A stretch of DNA of 64,000 nucleotides, taken from assembly GCA_965207705.1 (NCBI GenBank), contig OZ242292.1:558001-622000 (forward strand). The letters run 5' to 3'. A model generated the notes under the pieces. That model was not told the origin of the DNA and made no database searches. It saw only the letters and a list, made by a program, of their open reading frames with translations. The translations under genes were made by a program, and so were the position numbers. This document shows, one piece after another, positions 1 through 8,368 of the stretch. The stretch comes from JAAOII01 sp965207705 (GTDB lineage Bacteria; Pseudomonadota; Gammaproteobacteria; CBDBNL01; JAAOII01). Every line of letters starts with the position of its first letter. Position 1 is the stretch's first letter.

Positions 1-516
1 CCCACTCCACATATATGAATCTTGGTATGAATTTTGGGATGAGTTGCTAGATAAATTTTGGAATGAAACATTATTCCACCCTATATGAGGTATCTTAAGC
101 TTAGGGGTGCTTGTGCCCTGTTGCTCGTGTTGCTTGCTTGCATCAAGTCCATCTGCTGACGATAATTCTTCGGTATCATGCAGCCGCTTAACTTTGCCCG
201 CTAATATACCCAATCCTTGGCTTGCGCTATGCTCCTCATTTTCTTGGAAAAGCGCCTGCATGCCAACGCAAATTGCTAGCAATGGTTTTTCTTGAGATGC
301 TTTTCTGATGGCATTATCCAATCCACTCTCCTTTAAAGCAGCCATGCAATCGCGAATTGCTCCGACACCAGGAAACACTACCCTGTCGGCATTGGCTATT
401 TGTTGCGCCTCATGCACAACCTGAATATCATCCTGCGGTGATACGAACTTCAGAGCTTTGTCTATTGAATGAATGTTGCCCATCCCATAATCAATCACCG
501 CAACTTGTTGAGTCAT
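1..516 (-). CDS. hisH: Imidazole glycerol phosphate synthase glutaminase subunit HisH (3' end cut off)
   Basis: Class I glutamine amidotransferase that supplies ammonia to HisF in histidine biosynthesis. Reading the minus strand from ATG at 516 gives MTQQVAVIDYGMGN, the oxyanion region VVFPGVGA, and the nucleophile motif LLAICVGMQ, followed by GLGILAG and PHIGWNNV, all typical of HisH. The frame stays open to base 1, so 172 codons are visible and the His/Glu part of the triad lies outside the window. About 15-20 extra residues rich in Glu, Ser and Gln sit between the KVKRL and PHIGWN segments compared with E. coli HisH. The start overlaps the gshB stop in an ATGA arrangement, so the two are probably translationally coupled. 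Confidence 0.95.
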   Translation of the reverse strand, partial: MTQQVAVIDYGMGNIHSIDKALKFVSPQDDIQVVHEAQQIANADRVVFPGVGAIRDCMAALKESGLDNAIRKASQEKPLLAICVGMQALFQENEEHSASQGLGILAGKVKRLHDTEELSSADGLDASKQHEQQGTSTPKLKIPHIGWNNVSFQNLSSNSSQNSYQDSYMWSG

Positions 517-1457
517 AGTTTCTCTGCTATAAGGTCTATAAAAAACTCCGCTGGATTTTCCTTAGTTTTAGCTGCAGCTTCCCTCATTCCAGTTGGACAG
601 GTTATGTTTATCTCAGTAAGAAATCCGCCAATGATATCCAAACCAACAAAATAAAGAGAGTTCTCTTTCATTATTGGTGCAACTTTTTCACATATCCTCA
701 GTTCTTCTTTACCAGTATCCTTGATTAAATAGCTACCGCCTGCCGCCAAATTGGCGCGAAAATCATTGCTTTGAGGAATACGCACCACCATTTTAGGATA
801 GGGAACCCCGTCAAATAAAAATACTCTTTTGTCGCCGCCCTCAATAATATCAGGGATGTACTCTTGAGCCATTATTAGATGCTTACCGCCCTCAGTTAAC
901 CCCTCTAGTACCGAACGTAGATTTAAATCTCCTTGCTTAATCATAAAAATTCCCTTGCCTCCCATAGCATTTAACGGCTTGAATACCGTTGTTTGGTTTT
1001 TTTGATGAAAGTTAGTTAGGTCTGCAATATTAGAACTTAATAGGTGAGGTGGCATGAGTTCAGGGAAATAGGTAGCAAAAATCTTTTCGTTAAAATCACG
1101 CAAAGGCGCTGGGGGGTTAACTACTAGCACTCCAGCATTTTCTGCCATTTCAAGTAACTGAGTAGCATAAATATAATCGTTATCAACTGGAGGGTCAAGC
1201 CGCATAAAAATAACGTCATATTCAGTAAGGGGCGTCTGCTTGGCTGGGGATAAATCAAACCATTTTTTTTCGTCATCCCAGACCTTTAGTGCCTTAGCAT
1301 TAGCGCCGGCGATTCCATTATTAACCCATAAATCCTGCGTTTCCATATACTCCAACTGCCATCCTTTTTGCTGCGCCGCCAATAACAGCGCCAACGTTGT
1401 ATCCTTGACAACAGTGATATCTCCTATCGGAGACATTAAGAAGCCCGCTCTTATCAT
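513..1457 (-). CDS. gshB: Glutathione synthase
   Basis: ATP-grasp enzyme joining gamma-glutamylcysteine and glycine to make glutathione in the cytoplasm. The 314-residue length matches E. coli GshB (about 316). The start MIRAGFLMSPIGDI and the RLDPPVDNDYIYAT segment (near residues 107-120) are typical. So are KPLNAMGGKGIF (ATP-binding loop, near residue 160), QEYIPDIIEGGDKRVF, and the C-terminal GLDIIGGFLTEINITCPTG. It lies between efp and hisH on the same strand, and its TGA overlaps the hisH ATG. Nothing looks broken. Confidence 0.97.
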   Translation of the reverse strand: MIRAGFLMSPIGDITVVKDTTLALLLAAQQKGWQLEYMETQDLWVNNGIAGANAKALKVWDDEKKWFDLSPAKQTPLTEYDVIFMRLDPPVDNDYIYATQLLEMAENAGVLVVNPPAPLRDFNEKIFATYFPELMPPHLLSSNIADLTNFHQKNQTTVFKPLNAMGGKGIFMIKQGDLNLRSVLEGLTEGGKHLIMAQEYIPDIIEGGDKRVFLFDGVPYPKMVVRIPQSNDFRANLAAGGSYLIKDTGKEELRICEKVAPIMKENSLYFVGLDIIGGFLTEINITCPTGMREAAAKTKENPAEFFIDLIAEKL

Positions 1458-1481
1458 CTAACAACTAATGGTTGGATAAAA

Positions 1482-2054
1482 CTATTTTGCGGAACGACTA
1501 AGATATTCACCCGTGCGAGTATTCACACGAACTTTCTCCCCAGTCCTAACGAATAAAGGTACTTTTACTTTGGCGCCTGTTACAAGCACCGCTGGCTTGG
1601 TGCCGCCGCTTACAGTATCGCCTTTTAATCCTGGGTCTGTCTCGCTAACTTCAATGTCCACTGTCTGAGGCGCTTCAACAGATATGGGCTCGCCGTTAAA
1701 CAATGTAATAGCGCAAATATCTCCTTCTTGAATCCACATAGACGCAGTGTCCAATGCTTTACCGCTAGCTGCAAGCTGTTCATAAGAACCATCATTATTC
1801 ATAAAGTGCCAAAGCTCGCCGTCTGTATACAGATATTGGGCTTCAATATCTAGGACATCAGCTGCCTCCAGCTTTTCTCCCGACTTATAAATTTTATCCC
1901 ATACCTGACCCGTCATTAAATTGCGCATGCGCACACGATTAAATGCTTGTCCCTTACCGGGCTTAATAAACTCGTTCTCAACAATACTACAAGGAGAACC
2001 GTCAACTATTATTTTGAGTCCTGCTTTAAACTCACTGGTGCTGTAATTTGCCAT
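1482..2054 (-). CDS. efp: Elongation factor P
   Basis: Translation factor that relieves ribosome stalling at polyproline stretches. The protein has 190 residues in three beta-barrel domains. The loop EFIKPGKGQAFNRV carries Lys34, the residue that EpmA/EpmB lysylate in E. coli-type EF-P. The C-terminal domain ends in GEKVRVNTRTGEYLSRSAK. It is embedded in a minus-strand housekeeping run between ubiH and gshB. No modification enzyme gene is visible in the window. Confidence 0.97.
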   Translation of the reverse strand: MANYSTSEFKAGLKIIVDGSPCSIVENEFIKPGKGQAFNRVRMRNLMTGQVWDKIYKSGEKLEAADVLDIEAQYLYTDGELWHFMNNDGSYEQLAASGKALDTASMWIQEGDICAITLFNGEPISVEAPQTVDIEVSETDPGLKGDTVSGGTKPAVLVTGAKVKVPLFVRTGEKVRVNTRTGEYLSRSAK

Positions 2055-2062
2055 AGTTAATA

Positions 2063-3412
2063 TTATAGGGGACTAATGCCCAAGCGTGAGACGCCAGCGG
2101 CACTAGCGAATATTTTATTGCGAATTAAAGGGGTTTTGTCAATTATCCCCATAAAAGCTGAAACAATTAAAGCGTTTATATTATCTGGTAGCTGATGTTT
2201 TAGTATATCGTTTATGCCGACTGATTCTGACTCACTTGCCGATGAGAGCAGCTTATCTGCTTGGTGAATAAGTTGTATATGATTATTAAGTAACGGTTCT
2301 GTTTGGGTAATAAAGTCCCCTAAGAAAGTATGGTTTGTAATCTCTTTACCCGCTGCCAGATGACTATGTAATGATGACTTTAATTTGGCAATAGTCCACA
2401 AGGTTAGATTAAAATTCTGTCCGCCTAAGGGCGCCACACTATGCGCCGCATTACCTAATAAAACTACAGGACCCTTGACTCTTTCATCGGCTAAATAGGT
2501 GCGGGCGGGGAATACAACTGGCTGCTCGTAAACTTCATTAATAAGCCCACCAGTTATTTCGTTTAACAATTCTTTATACCATGCTTTATATAAATGAGCA
2601 TCTGGCTTACTGGCGACGCCAGCAGGCAGGGAAGCAATAGCAACGAACCTACCATCGCCTTTAATATGGGGGGTTAATGCCAGAGTTATTCCTCCGCTAT
2701 ATTTTTGCTGTTTAGAGCTTTGATTACTACCCATATTCCCCCCGAACCAATAGCCGCGATTGGGTGAATAATCTGTGAGCCCAACTGCTGCAACAGCAAA
2801 GCTGGGGGACTGCAAGGAGTTATCACTATGCTTGATATTGTGTTTATTATCCACTCTATTAAACTGACGATAATTAATTTTTACCTGTTGCGCCGCTAAA
2901 GAGGAGCTCCCAGCCGCAACAAAGATAATTCCACTTTGTAATTGCTCTTTCTTTCCTGTTGTTTGGTGAATTCGCGCATATTCATAAGAGAGGTCCAAGC
3001 CCGTCATCTCAAAAGGGATATTAACTTTCATATTGCTATGCTTTTTGGTAATATCCTCAATCCTTTTCCACAAAATACCTTGCAATATTTTATGAGGGAT
3101 AGTCCATCCTATAGCTGGCAGACCAATTTCCGAAGCGCGAACTATGAAATTATTTTTATGTTTATAGGTAATCTCTATGTCATTAATCGGATAGGCGTGA
3201 GGGAGAATATCATCCCATACTCCAAACTCGGCAAGTAAGCGACTACCCGCATAGCCCAATGCCAACATGCGATTATCATCAATCGGAGCGGAAGATCTCT
3301 CACATAAAACAAGGGACTTGTTATGTTTGATAAAATCATCAGCTAAGGCAACAAACAAAGCAGTACCAGTTAGCCCCCCTCCCATGATTACTCCGTCATA
3401 GTGCTGTATCAT
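2063..3412 (-). CDS. ubiH: FAD-dependent ubiquinone hydroxylase, UbiH/UbiF/VisC family
   Basis: Class A flavoprotein monooxygenase that hydroxylates the ubiquinone ring. It has an N-terminal FAD dinucleotide fold with GGGLTGTALFVALAD (residues about 11-25). The second FAD motif, GPVVLLGNAAHSVAPLGGQN (about residues 315-335), has Asn in the GNAAH form found in UbiH rather than GDAAH. At 449 residues it is somewhat longer than typical UbiH (about 400), with insertions in the middle third. It sits 3 bp after pepP, the order known from E. coli (ygfB-pepP-ubiH). Exact ring position cannot be decided from sequence, but context favours UbiH. Confidence 0.88.
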   Translation of the reverse strand: MIQHYDGVIMGGGLTGTALFVALADDFIKHNKSLVLCERSSAPIDDNRMLALGYAGSRLLAEFGVWDDILPHAYPINDIEITYKHKNNFIVRASEIGLPAIGWTIPHKILQGILWKRIEDITKKHSNMKVNIPFEMTGLDLSYEYARIHQTTGKKEQLQSGIIFVAAGSSSLAAQQVKINYRQFNRVDNKHNIKHSDNSLQSPSFAVAAVGLTDYSPNRGYWFGGNMGSNQSSKQQKYSGGITLALTPHIKGDGRFVAIASLPAGVASKPDAHLYKAWYKELLNEITGGLINEVYEQPVVFPARTYLADERVKGPVVLLGNAAHSVAPLGGQNFNLTLWTIAKLKSSLHSHLAAGKEITNHTFLGDFITQTEPLLNNHIQLIHQADKLLSSASESESVGINDILKHQLPDNINALIVSAFMGIIDKTPLIRNKIFASAAGVSRLGISPL

Positions 3413-3415
3413 CTT

Positions 3416-4729
3416 TTATTCCGCTGAATAATAAGGCATATCGCAGGTAAGATTATCTGCACCCTTTTCTGTTATAGCCAAAGTATCTTCAATTCTTACG
3501 CCTATTCCGCGCCACTGATGGGCAACGCTTTCATCGTCTTTGGCAAAGTACAACCCTGGTTCAACGCTAAATACCATTCCTTCTTGTAGATTCTGGTCGG
3601 CATACCCCCCAACATCATGCACATCCAACCCAATCCAATGAGAAGTCAGATGCGGAAAATATTTCTTATATGTTCCATCCGCTAAACATTTTTTAGCATC
3701 ACCTTTTAATATGCCCATAATAATTAATTCTTTTATAAGGTTGTGAACTGCAGTTTTATGCAGCACCTCAAATTTCTTACCTGCTGTGGCGCTCTTGCAA
3801 ACCAACTTTTGCGTCTTTAGCACTGCTTTATAAACTCTGTTGAACGCTTGAATATTCTTTGAGCTGCGCGGTGGATGTGTTCGCGTCATATCTGCGGCAT
3901 AGTGATTAAACTGAGCGCCAGAATCTACCAACAATGAATCTTCTTTTCTGAGCGGCATATTATTATCCGTATAGTGCAAAATACACGAGCGTGCTCCACC
4001 CGCTACTATTGGAGGGAATGCATGCTCGCCATTATGACGGCGATAGTGGAATACCAGCTCTGCTTCTGCCTGATATTCATAATTGAATGTTGGCAGCTTA
4101 TCAAGCAAGCGGCGATGCCCTCCTACGCTTATCTGCGCGGACTTGGTAATAGTGGATATTTCATCTTTAGATTTTATCAATCTCAGTGGAGCTAATATTT
4201 CACCACTATTAATAATCTGTTGGGGGGTTATAATCCCGCGTCTGATACTCGCGGTGTTTAATCTACATAGAATTTGGTTTATGCTCTCATTAAGCGCAGA
4301 GTTCTGTCCTCCTTGATAATGAACGGGATCATAAATTGGATAATAAATCTTACTTAAGCCCTTTAGCAGCTCACCAAGTGTTTGCGCAAACTCGTTAACT
4401 AATAGCCCTTTATCGAATCCTAGTTGTCGCGCTGCTTTTTTCGGATCAGACAAAGTGCCCGTCCATAGCTTGTTAAAATTATCAGGAGGTTGACAAAATA
4501 TAAATTGCTTTCTGTTTTTTTCCCCCCGATTAATTAATAATAAAGCAGAATTTTTTTCGTTAAATCCGCTTAAATAATAGAAGTCACTATTTTGCTTATG
4601 GTCAGCGCCAATGGCGTTTGATGCCTCCTGCTTAATTGCGAACGAAGAACCAAAAAGTAACAAAGCGCTATTTGTTGCCATCCGTTCAAGGACTTTAGCC
4701 CGCCGCTGTAAGTAGCTATTGTGTAGCAA
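3416..4729 (-). CDS. pepP: Xaa-Pro aminopeptidase P
   Basis: Cytoplasmic metallopeptidase (M24B) that removes N-terminal residues preceding proline. The N-terminal creatinase-like domain includes NSDFYYLSGF. The C-terminal pita-bread domain keeps the dinuclear metal ligands: LLVDSGAQFNHYAADMTRTH (two Asp), the His in HWIGLDVHDVGG, the Glu in VFSVEPGLYF, and the Glu in GVRIEDTLA. Its length of 437 residues equals the family norm. The start overlaps the end of the UPF0149 gene by 14 bp and ubiH follows 3 bp later, so this is an operon. Confidence 0.96.
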   Translation of the reverse strand: MLHNSYLQRRAKVLERMATNSALLLFGSSFAIKQEASNAIGADHKQNSDFYYLSGFNEKNSALLLINRGEKNRKQFIFCQPPDNFNKLWTGTLSDPKKAARQLGFDKGLLVNEFAQTLGELLKGLSKIYYPIYDPVHYQGGQNSALNESINQILCRLNTASIRRGIITPQQIINSGEILAPLRLIKSKDEISTITKSAQISVGGHRRLLDKLPTFNYEYQAEAELVFHYRRHNGEHAFPPIVAGGARSCILHYTDNNMPLRKEDSLLVDSGAQFNHYAADMTRTHPPRSSKNIQAFNRVYKAVLKTQKLVCKSATAGKKFEVLHKTAVHNLIKELIIMGILKGDAKKCLADGTYKKYFPHLTSHWIGLDVHDVGGYADQNLQEGMVFSVEPGLYFAKDDESVAHQWRGIGVRIEDTLAITEKGADNLTCDMPYYSAE

Positions 4730-5240
4730 AGGTTTTGAACTCTATGTCTAAAGATATTATTGTTACTCGCACAAATTCATATAGCTCCATAAAAGCAATT
4801 TCCGTCTCTTCTATATTATTATAATCATCGCTGCTATTGGTTGTATCTACTTTTGATATTTCAGCTAAGTCACGCAAGAAAGGGTCAATCTTCGCAGTAA
4901 AGCCCTTATTTTTTAGATGCTCGCTGCATCCTAAAGAAGAAATAAATGTATCACACCATGAAGAGAGTGCTTGCAATCTAAGTTCCATATCTGAATCATC
5001 ATCCGGCAATAATAAAGATAATTCATCCTCCTCCAATAAAGAATTATTATTTGCAATTCGGTTAATAAAAAAATCGTAGATTACCTCTTCATCGCTTTCC
5101 AAGAAGTGTTTTAGGTAATTCTTGTCATCCTCAAAACTACCAAGTCCGCCAATAATGCGCGCCCAGGCAACAGCATCAACAACAGCTGGGCTTAGCTTAT
5201 ATAATGCGAGGGATTCTTCAAGTTCGTTATAATTTTCCAT
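4716..5240 (-). CDS. ygfB: YgfB/UPF0149 family protein
   Basis: Small acidic protein of unknown biochemical role, 174 residues. Recognised by position directly upstream of pepP and ubiH as in E. coli, by the central WCDTFISSLG, and by a C-terminal helix ELYEFVRVTIISL resembling the conserved EYVRV segment of UPF0149. Rich in Asp and Glu throughout. Its 3' end overlaps pepP by 14 bp. Confidence 0.82.
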   Translation of the reverse strand: MENYNELEESLALYKLSPAVVDAVAWARIIGGLGSFEDDKNYLKHFLESDEEVIYDFFINRIANNNSLLEEDELSLLLPDDDSDMELRLQALSSWCDTFISSLGCSEHLKNKGFTAKIDPFLRDLAEISKVDTTNSSDDYNNIEETEIAFMELYEFVRVTIISLDIEFKTFATQ

Positions 5241-5260
5241 ACACTTATATATTTATGTAT

Positions 5261-6205
5261 TTATATGCCTATGCTTTGGGTGCCAAATTTAAGTCCATTC
5301 TCACCACCCTCAACAAAAAAATTCCAGGTACGGACGATTTCAATAATATCTGTTTCTCTTTTTAGTTCATCAGGGAAACTGCCAAAAGGAGCCGCTAAGT
5401 GAGCTATTTGACGAGCTGCATCATCTAAAATCTTATGCCCTGAACCCTTGAGTATGTGTGTGCCTATTATCCTACCCTCATTTGAAACAATAACTAACAA
5501 ACGCAAACTGCCACTAATTTTTCTCTCTATTGCCTGAGAAGGGTAATTTAAATTGCCAACAACTTCTATTTTCTTAACCCAACGGTGAATATAATCGGCT
5601 TCAACCGCGCGTTGAGCAGCAATTGAAGTATACCTTTTAATTTTGGGCTTCTTGGCATACTCTCTTTCCAACTCGCCTAAATATGCTTCAACACTGGCAA
5701 TTTCTGCCTGTAATTGAGTGCTTTCTACTCCAAGTAGCTGACTATTGGCAAGAGCGCCACGCGGTCCTTGATTAGAATAAACACGTGAATTAATAGAAGT
5801 TAATTCGTTTTTACCGCCGCTATCTCTATTGAAACTCGGTTCCGTAGCTGCGAGGTTGTCACTAAACACCAAACGACTTTGAGGACGCAAATCAGGACTA
5901 ACCAATAAAGGAGAATGTAGAATGCGCGCAGCCAGGTTTTTGTCATCCTCACCACTACCCTTTTGATTTGCCCGAGCGCTAAACTCTGACTTGTATGGCT
6001 TATCTTTAGCTTCCTGCTGCAGCAGTACCAGCTCTACACTGGCGCTATCCTGCGGTGATGTAAAAGCAAAACTTATACCTAGTATCAGCAAAATATGCGC
6101 GATAACGGATATAAAAGAAGTGAATACTATAGTATCACTACTAAGCGTTTTATCACCTGGGATAGCAACAGGGTACTGATTTGGGGGGTTATTTTTTAAT
6201 ATCAA
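5261..6205 (-). CDS. TonB-like energy transducer
   Basis: 314-residue inner-membrane protein with one N-terminal transmembrane segment (FTSFISVIAHILLILGIS, residues about 28-46), a periplasmic linker and a C-terminal TonB domain. The domain contains YIHRWVKKIEVVGNLNYP, the SGSLRLLVIV strand, GRIIGTHILKGSGHKILDDA and a final IVRTWNFF. Unlike classical TonB, the linker is not Pro-Lys rich. No ExbB/ExbD or receptor gene lies nearby, so partner and substrate are unknown. Its start overlaps the end of the FKBP gene by 17 bp. Confidence 0.85.
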   Translation of the reverse strand: MILKNNPPNQYPVAIPGDKTLSSDTIVFTSFISVIAHILLILGISFAFTSPQDSASVELVLLQQEAKDKPYKSEFSARANQKGSGEDDKNLAARILHSPLLVSPDLRPQSRLVFSDNLAATEPSFNRDSGGKNELTSINSRVYSNQGPRGALANSQLLGVESTQLQAEIASVEAYLGELEREYAKKPKIKRYTSIAAQRAVEADYIHRWVKKIEVVGNLNYPSQAIERKISGSLRLLVIVSNEGRIIGTHILKGSGHKILDDAARQIAHLAAPFGSFPDELKRETDIIEIVRTWNFFVEGGENGLKFGTQSIGI

Positions 6206-6872
6206 TAAGGTTTATTTCAAAGATTAAAACTTCGTTTGGTCCTATTCTTCCGCTTCCTCTTTCCCCATAAGCTAAATCAGGGGGAATAATAACTTCCCAA
6301 GTGGAACCAACTGACATTAAAGGTAAGACCTCTTGCCAACCAGGGATTACTCCGTTAAGCGGGAATACGGCTGTCATATTTCTTTGATAAGAACTATCAA
6401 ATTCTTCTCCATTAACCAAGGTCCCTTTGTAGTGAACCTCAATGGTGTCATCAGTAGTGGGCATATCCCCACTACTTTCAGTGATTACGCGATATTGAAT
6501 ACCGCTGTCCAATACAGTGTACTCTTCATTCTCAGCATTCTTGGCGAGGAACTCGTCAGATTTACCAGTTGCCTCTTCAGTTGCTTTGCGCAATGCTTCT
6601 TGTTGATTTTCAATAATAATATCTCCTATTTGTTGTTCGTTAAAAATTGGTTCTTGATCCGTATACGAATGCTTAAGGCCTGCCATAAGAACATCAAGGT
6701 TAAGTGACTCAAATAACTTGACCTGATTGCCAAAATACACACCTAAACTATAGCTTAGCTTTTCTTTATCATCAGCAAGATCATCTTCTGATTCAACCTT
6801 CCTATCCGACACTTTGTTACCGCATCCTAACAATAATAATGATAGGAAGCTAACCAATAAAATATTTTTCAT
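6189..6872 (-). CDS. FKBP-type peptidyl-prolyl isomerase lipoprotein (FkpA/Mip-like)
   Basis: Predicted envelope proline isomerase and chaperone, 227 residues. The signal MKNILLVSFLSLLLLGC is a lipoprotein signal with Cys17 as the likely lipidated residue. An N-terminal dimerisation domain (KLSYSLGVYFGNQ, about residues 38-51) precedes the catalytic FKBP domain. That domain has VHYKGTLVNGEEFDSSY, VIPGWQEVLPLM, GSTWEVIIPPDLAYG and VLIFEINLIDI. First gene after tRNA-Phe on the minus strand. Confidence 0.93.
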   Translation of the reverse strand: MKNILLVSFLSLLLLGCGNKVSDRKVESEDDLADDKEKLSYSLGVYFGNQVKLFESLNLDVLMAGLKHSYTDQEPIFNEQQIGDIIIENQQEALRKATEEATGKSDEFLAKNAENEEYTVLDSGIQYRVITESSGDMPTTDDTIEVHYKGTLVNGEEFDSSYQRNMTAVFPLNGVIPGWQEVLPLMSVGSTWEVIIPPDLAYGERGSGRIGPNEVLIFEINLIDIKK

Positions 6873-6950
6873 AATAATATCTTTCTTTGCATTAATTGCA
6901 TGTCTAATGCATGCCTACATGTACATGTTCATAACATATACTTAATTATA

Positions 6951-7023
<73 letters not shown>

Positions 7024-7161
7024 GATAATTGAAACCTATTATAACACTATATTAAATGCTATTATTTATTGAGTTGGTAGAATTATATTCCTTTACTGAA
7101 AAATCTCTGTTAGTCCATTATTTTAGGTATAATTGATTTATATTTTTAACCTATATATAAA

Positions 7162-8199
7162 ATGAAAGGATTTGACAAAAAATTTACTAATCTGCGTGAT
7201 TACATAGAGCAGATAACAGCAGAAATATGGGAAGGGCGCGGGCTTGACCAAATTAGAGATTACTACGCCAAGGATGTGGTAATTCATACCCAAGGAGGAG
7301 ATATAGTGGGGGTTGATGATACAGTTCATAATACCGCCCAAATGCTAAGTATATTCCCTGATAGACGATTGCTGCCCCACGATATTATTACTGCTGAGGA
7401 GAAAAGTAAATCAGAAGAGTACTATTTTTCTTCTCATAGAATTATTTCAACCATGCATCACAGAGGGAAAGGCATCTATGGTGACGCAACTGGCAAGAGA
7501 GTGCTGGTATATACCATCGCAGATTGCGCTGCCCACAATAATATGATTTATCGCGAATGGCTAGTACGGGATCACCTTGCCATAGTCAAACAGCTAAACT
7601 GGGATCCGCTTGAGTTTGTTGTTAGGATGAAGGAACTAGCCCAGAGTAATGCCCAGGGTAATGCTGCATCAATAAATAATAAGCAAGCCAAAGATAAAAG
7701 CGCTGCAGCTAAAAAAATTAAAACTAAGGTTATGAGGGCTAATATAGCAACAGATAACTTGAAGCATCTTAGCGCCCTTGCCCGCAAGCAGCTGGATATT
7801 TATCTGTGCCAAATAACACAAATTAGAGAACAAAATGATGCAGCCAAAATTAGGGAAATATATCATAGCGCTTGTACCTTGTTTTTGCCTGGAGGCATCG
7901 TTGATTATGGGCATGATGCAGCTGAAAGATTTTTTATTAGCTATGCGGCTTCATTCCCGCGGGCAAAATTCTCTATAGATAGTATAACCGTCAATCAGGA
8001 TAGCAATGCGCCCTTGAGGATAGCGCTTAGATGGACTCTTGAAGGGGATTATAGTGGTGGTGGTAGATTTGGCAATGCCAATGCTACAGGGGTGAAAATT
8101 TTAGGCATAACTCATAGTAATGTCTATGAAGGAAAGATTATCAGTGAATGGAATCTGGTTGATGAAATTGCCATTCTCTCGCAGATAGTAAAAAATTAA
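7162..8199 (+). CDS. Double NTF2/SnoaL-fold protein
   Basis: 345 residues made of two NTF2-like alpha+beta barrels (about residues 1-150 and 205-345) joined by a Lys/Ala-rich linker around residues 165-190. Hallmarks are a helix followed by a YYAKDVVIHT strand in domain 1 and LFLPGGIVDYG in domain 2. Each domain ends in a WLVRDHLAIVKQL or EWNLVDEIAILSQI type strand, typical of SnoaL/ester-cyclase members. These folds serve as isomerases, cyclases or hydrolases of small hydrophobic substrates, so the reaction cannot be assigned. First gene of the plus-strand block, with a TATAAT element at 7128-7133. Confidence 0.75.
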   Translation: MKGFDKKFTNLRDYIEQITAEIWEGRGLDQIRDYYAKDVVIHTQGGDIVGVDDTVHNTAQMLSIFPDRRLLPHDIITAEEKSKSEEYYFSSHRIISTMHHRGKGIYGDATGKRVLVYTIADCAAHNNMIYREWLVRDHLAIVKQLNWDPLEFVVRMKELAQSNAQGNAASINNKQAKDKSAAAKKIKTKVMRANIATDNLKHLSALARKQLDIYLCQITQIREQNDAAKIREIYHSACTLFLPGGIVDYGHDAAERFFISYAASFPRAKFSIDSITVNQDSNAPLRIALRWTLEGDYSGGGRFGNANATGVKILGITHSNVYEGKIISEWNLVDEIAILSQIVKN

Positions 8200-8202
8200 C
8201 TT

Positions 8203-8232
8203 TTGTCGTTAATAAAGAGGAGGTGTTATAAT
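8203..8232 (+). promoter_or_regulatory. Candidate sigma-70 promoter for the solute-binding protein gene
   Basis: TTGTCG (8203-8208), 18-bp spacer, TATAAT (8227-8232). The predicted transcript would start near 8239, about 130 nt ahead of the solute-binding protein gene. The spacer also contains a GAGGAGGT sequence able to act as a ribosome binding site if transcription starts further upstream, so the two readings compete. Confidence 0.4.
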
Positions 8233-8281
8233 GATGTGTGATTTCAAAAAGATTCTTCTTGTTTGCAAGGTTATTTTATAG
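8231..8281 (+). CDS. Possible 16-codon upstream ORF with strong Shine-Dalgarno
   Basis: ATG at 8231 is preceded 6 nt upstream by GAGGAGGT, the strongest Shine-Dalgarno match I found in the window. It encodes MMCDFKKILLVCKVIL. It would only be translated on a transcript reading through from the NTF2-fold gene or starting upstream of 8217. It could be a leader peptide or chance. Confidence 0.25.
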   Translation: MMCDFKKILLVCKVIL

Positions 8282-8368
8282 AACTATAGAACCTCAATAA
8301 GTAGCAGTCCAGAAATGTAAACTAACTAACTAAATATAATTATGATATTAGATAATATTAAAAGAAAT

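Noticed and set aside
1..516. hisH as a frameshifted pseudogene
   Set aside because: The minus-strand frame is open from ATG 516 to base 1 with the active-site Cys; it is simply cut by the window edge.
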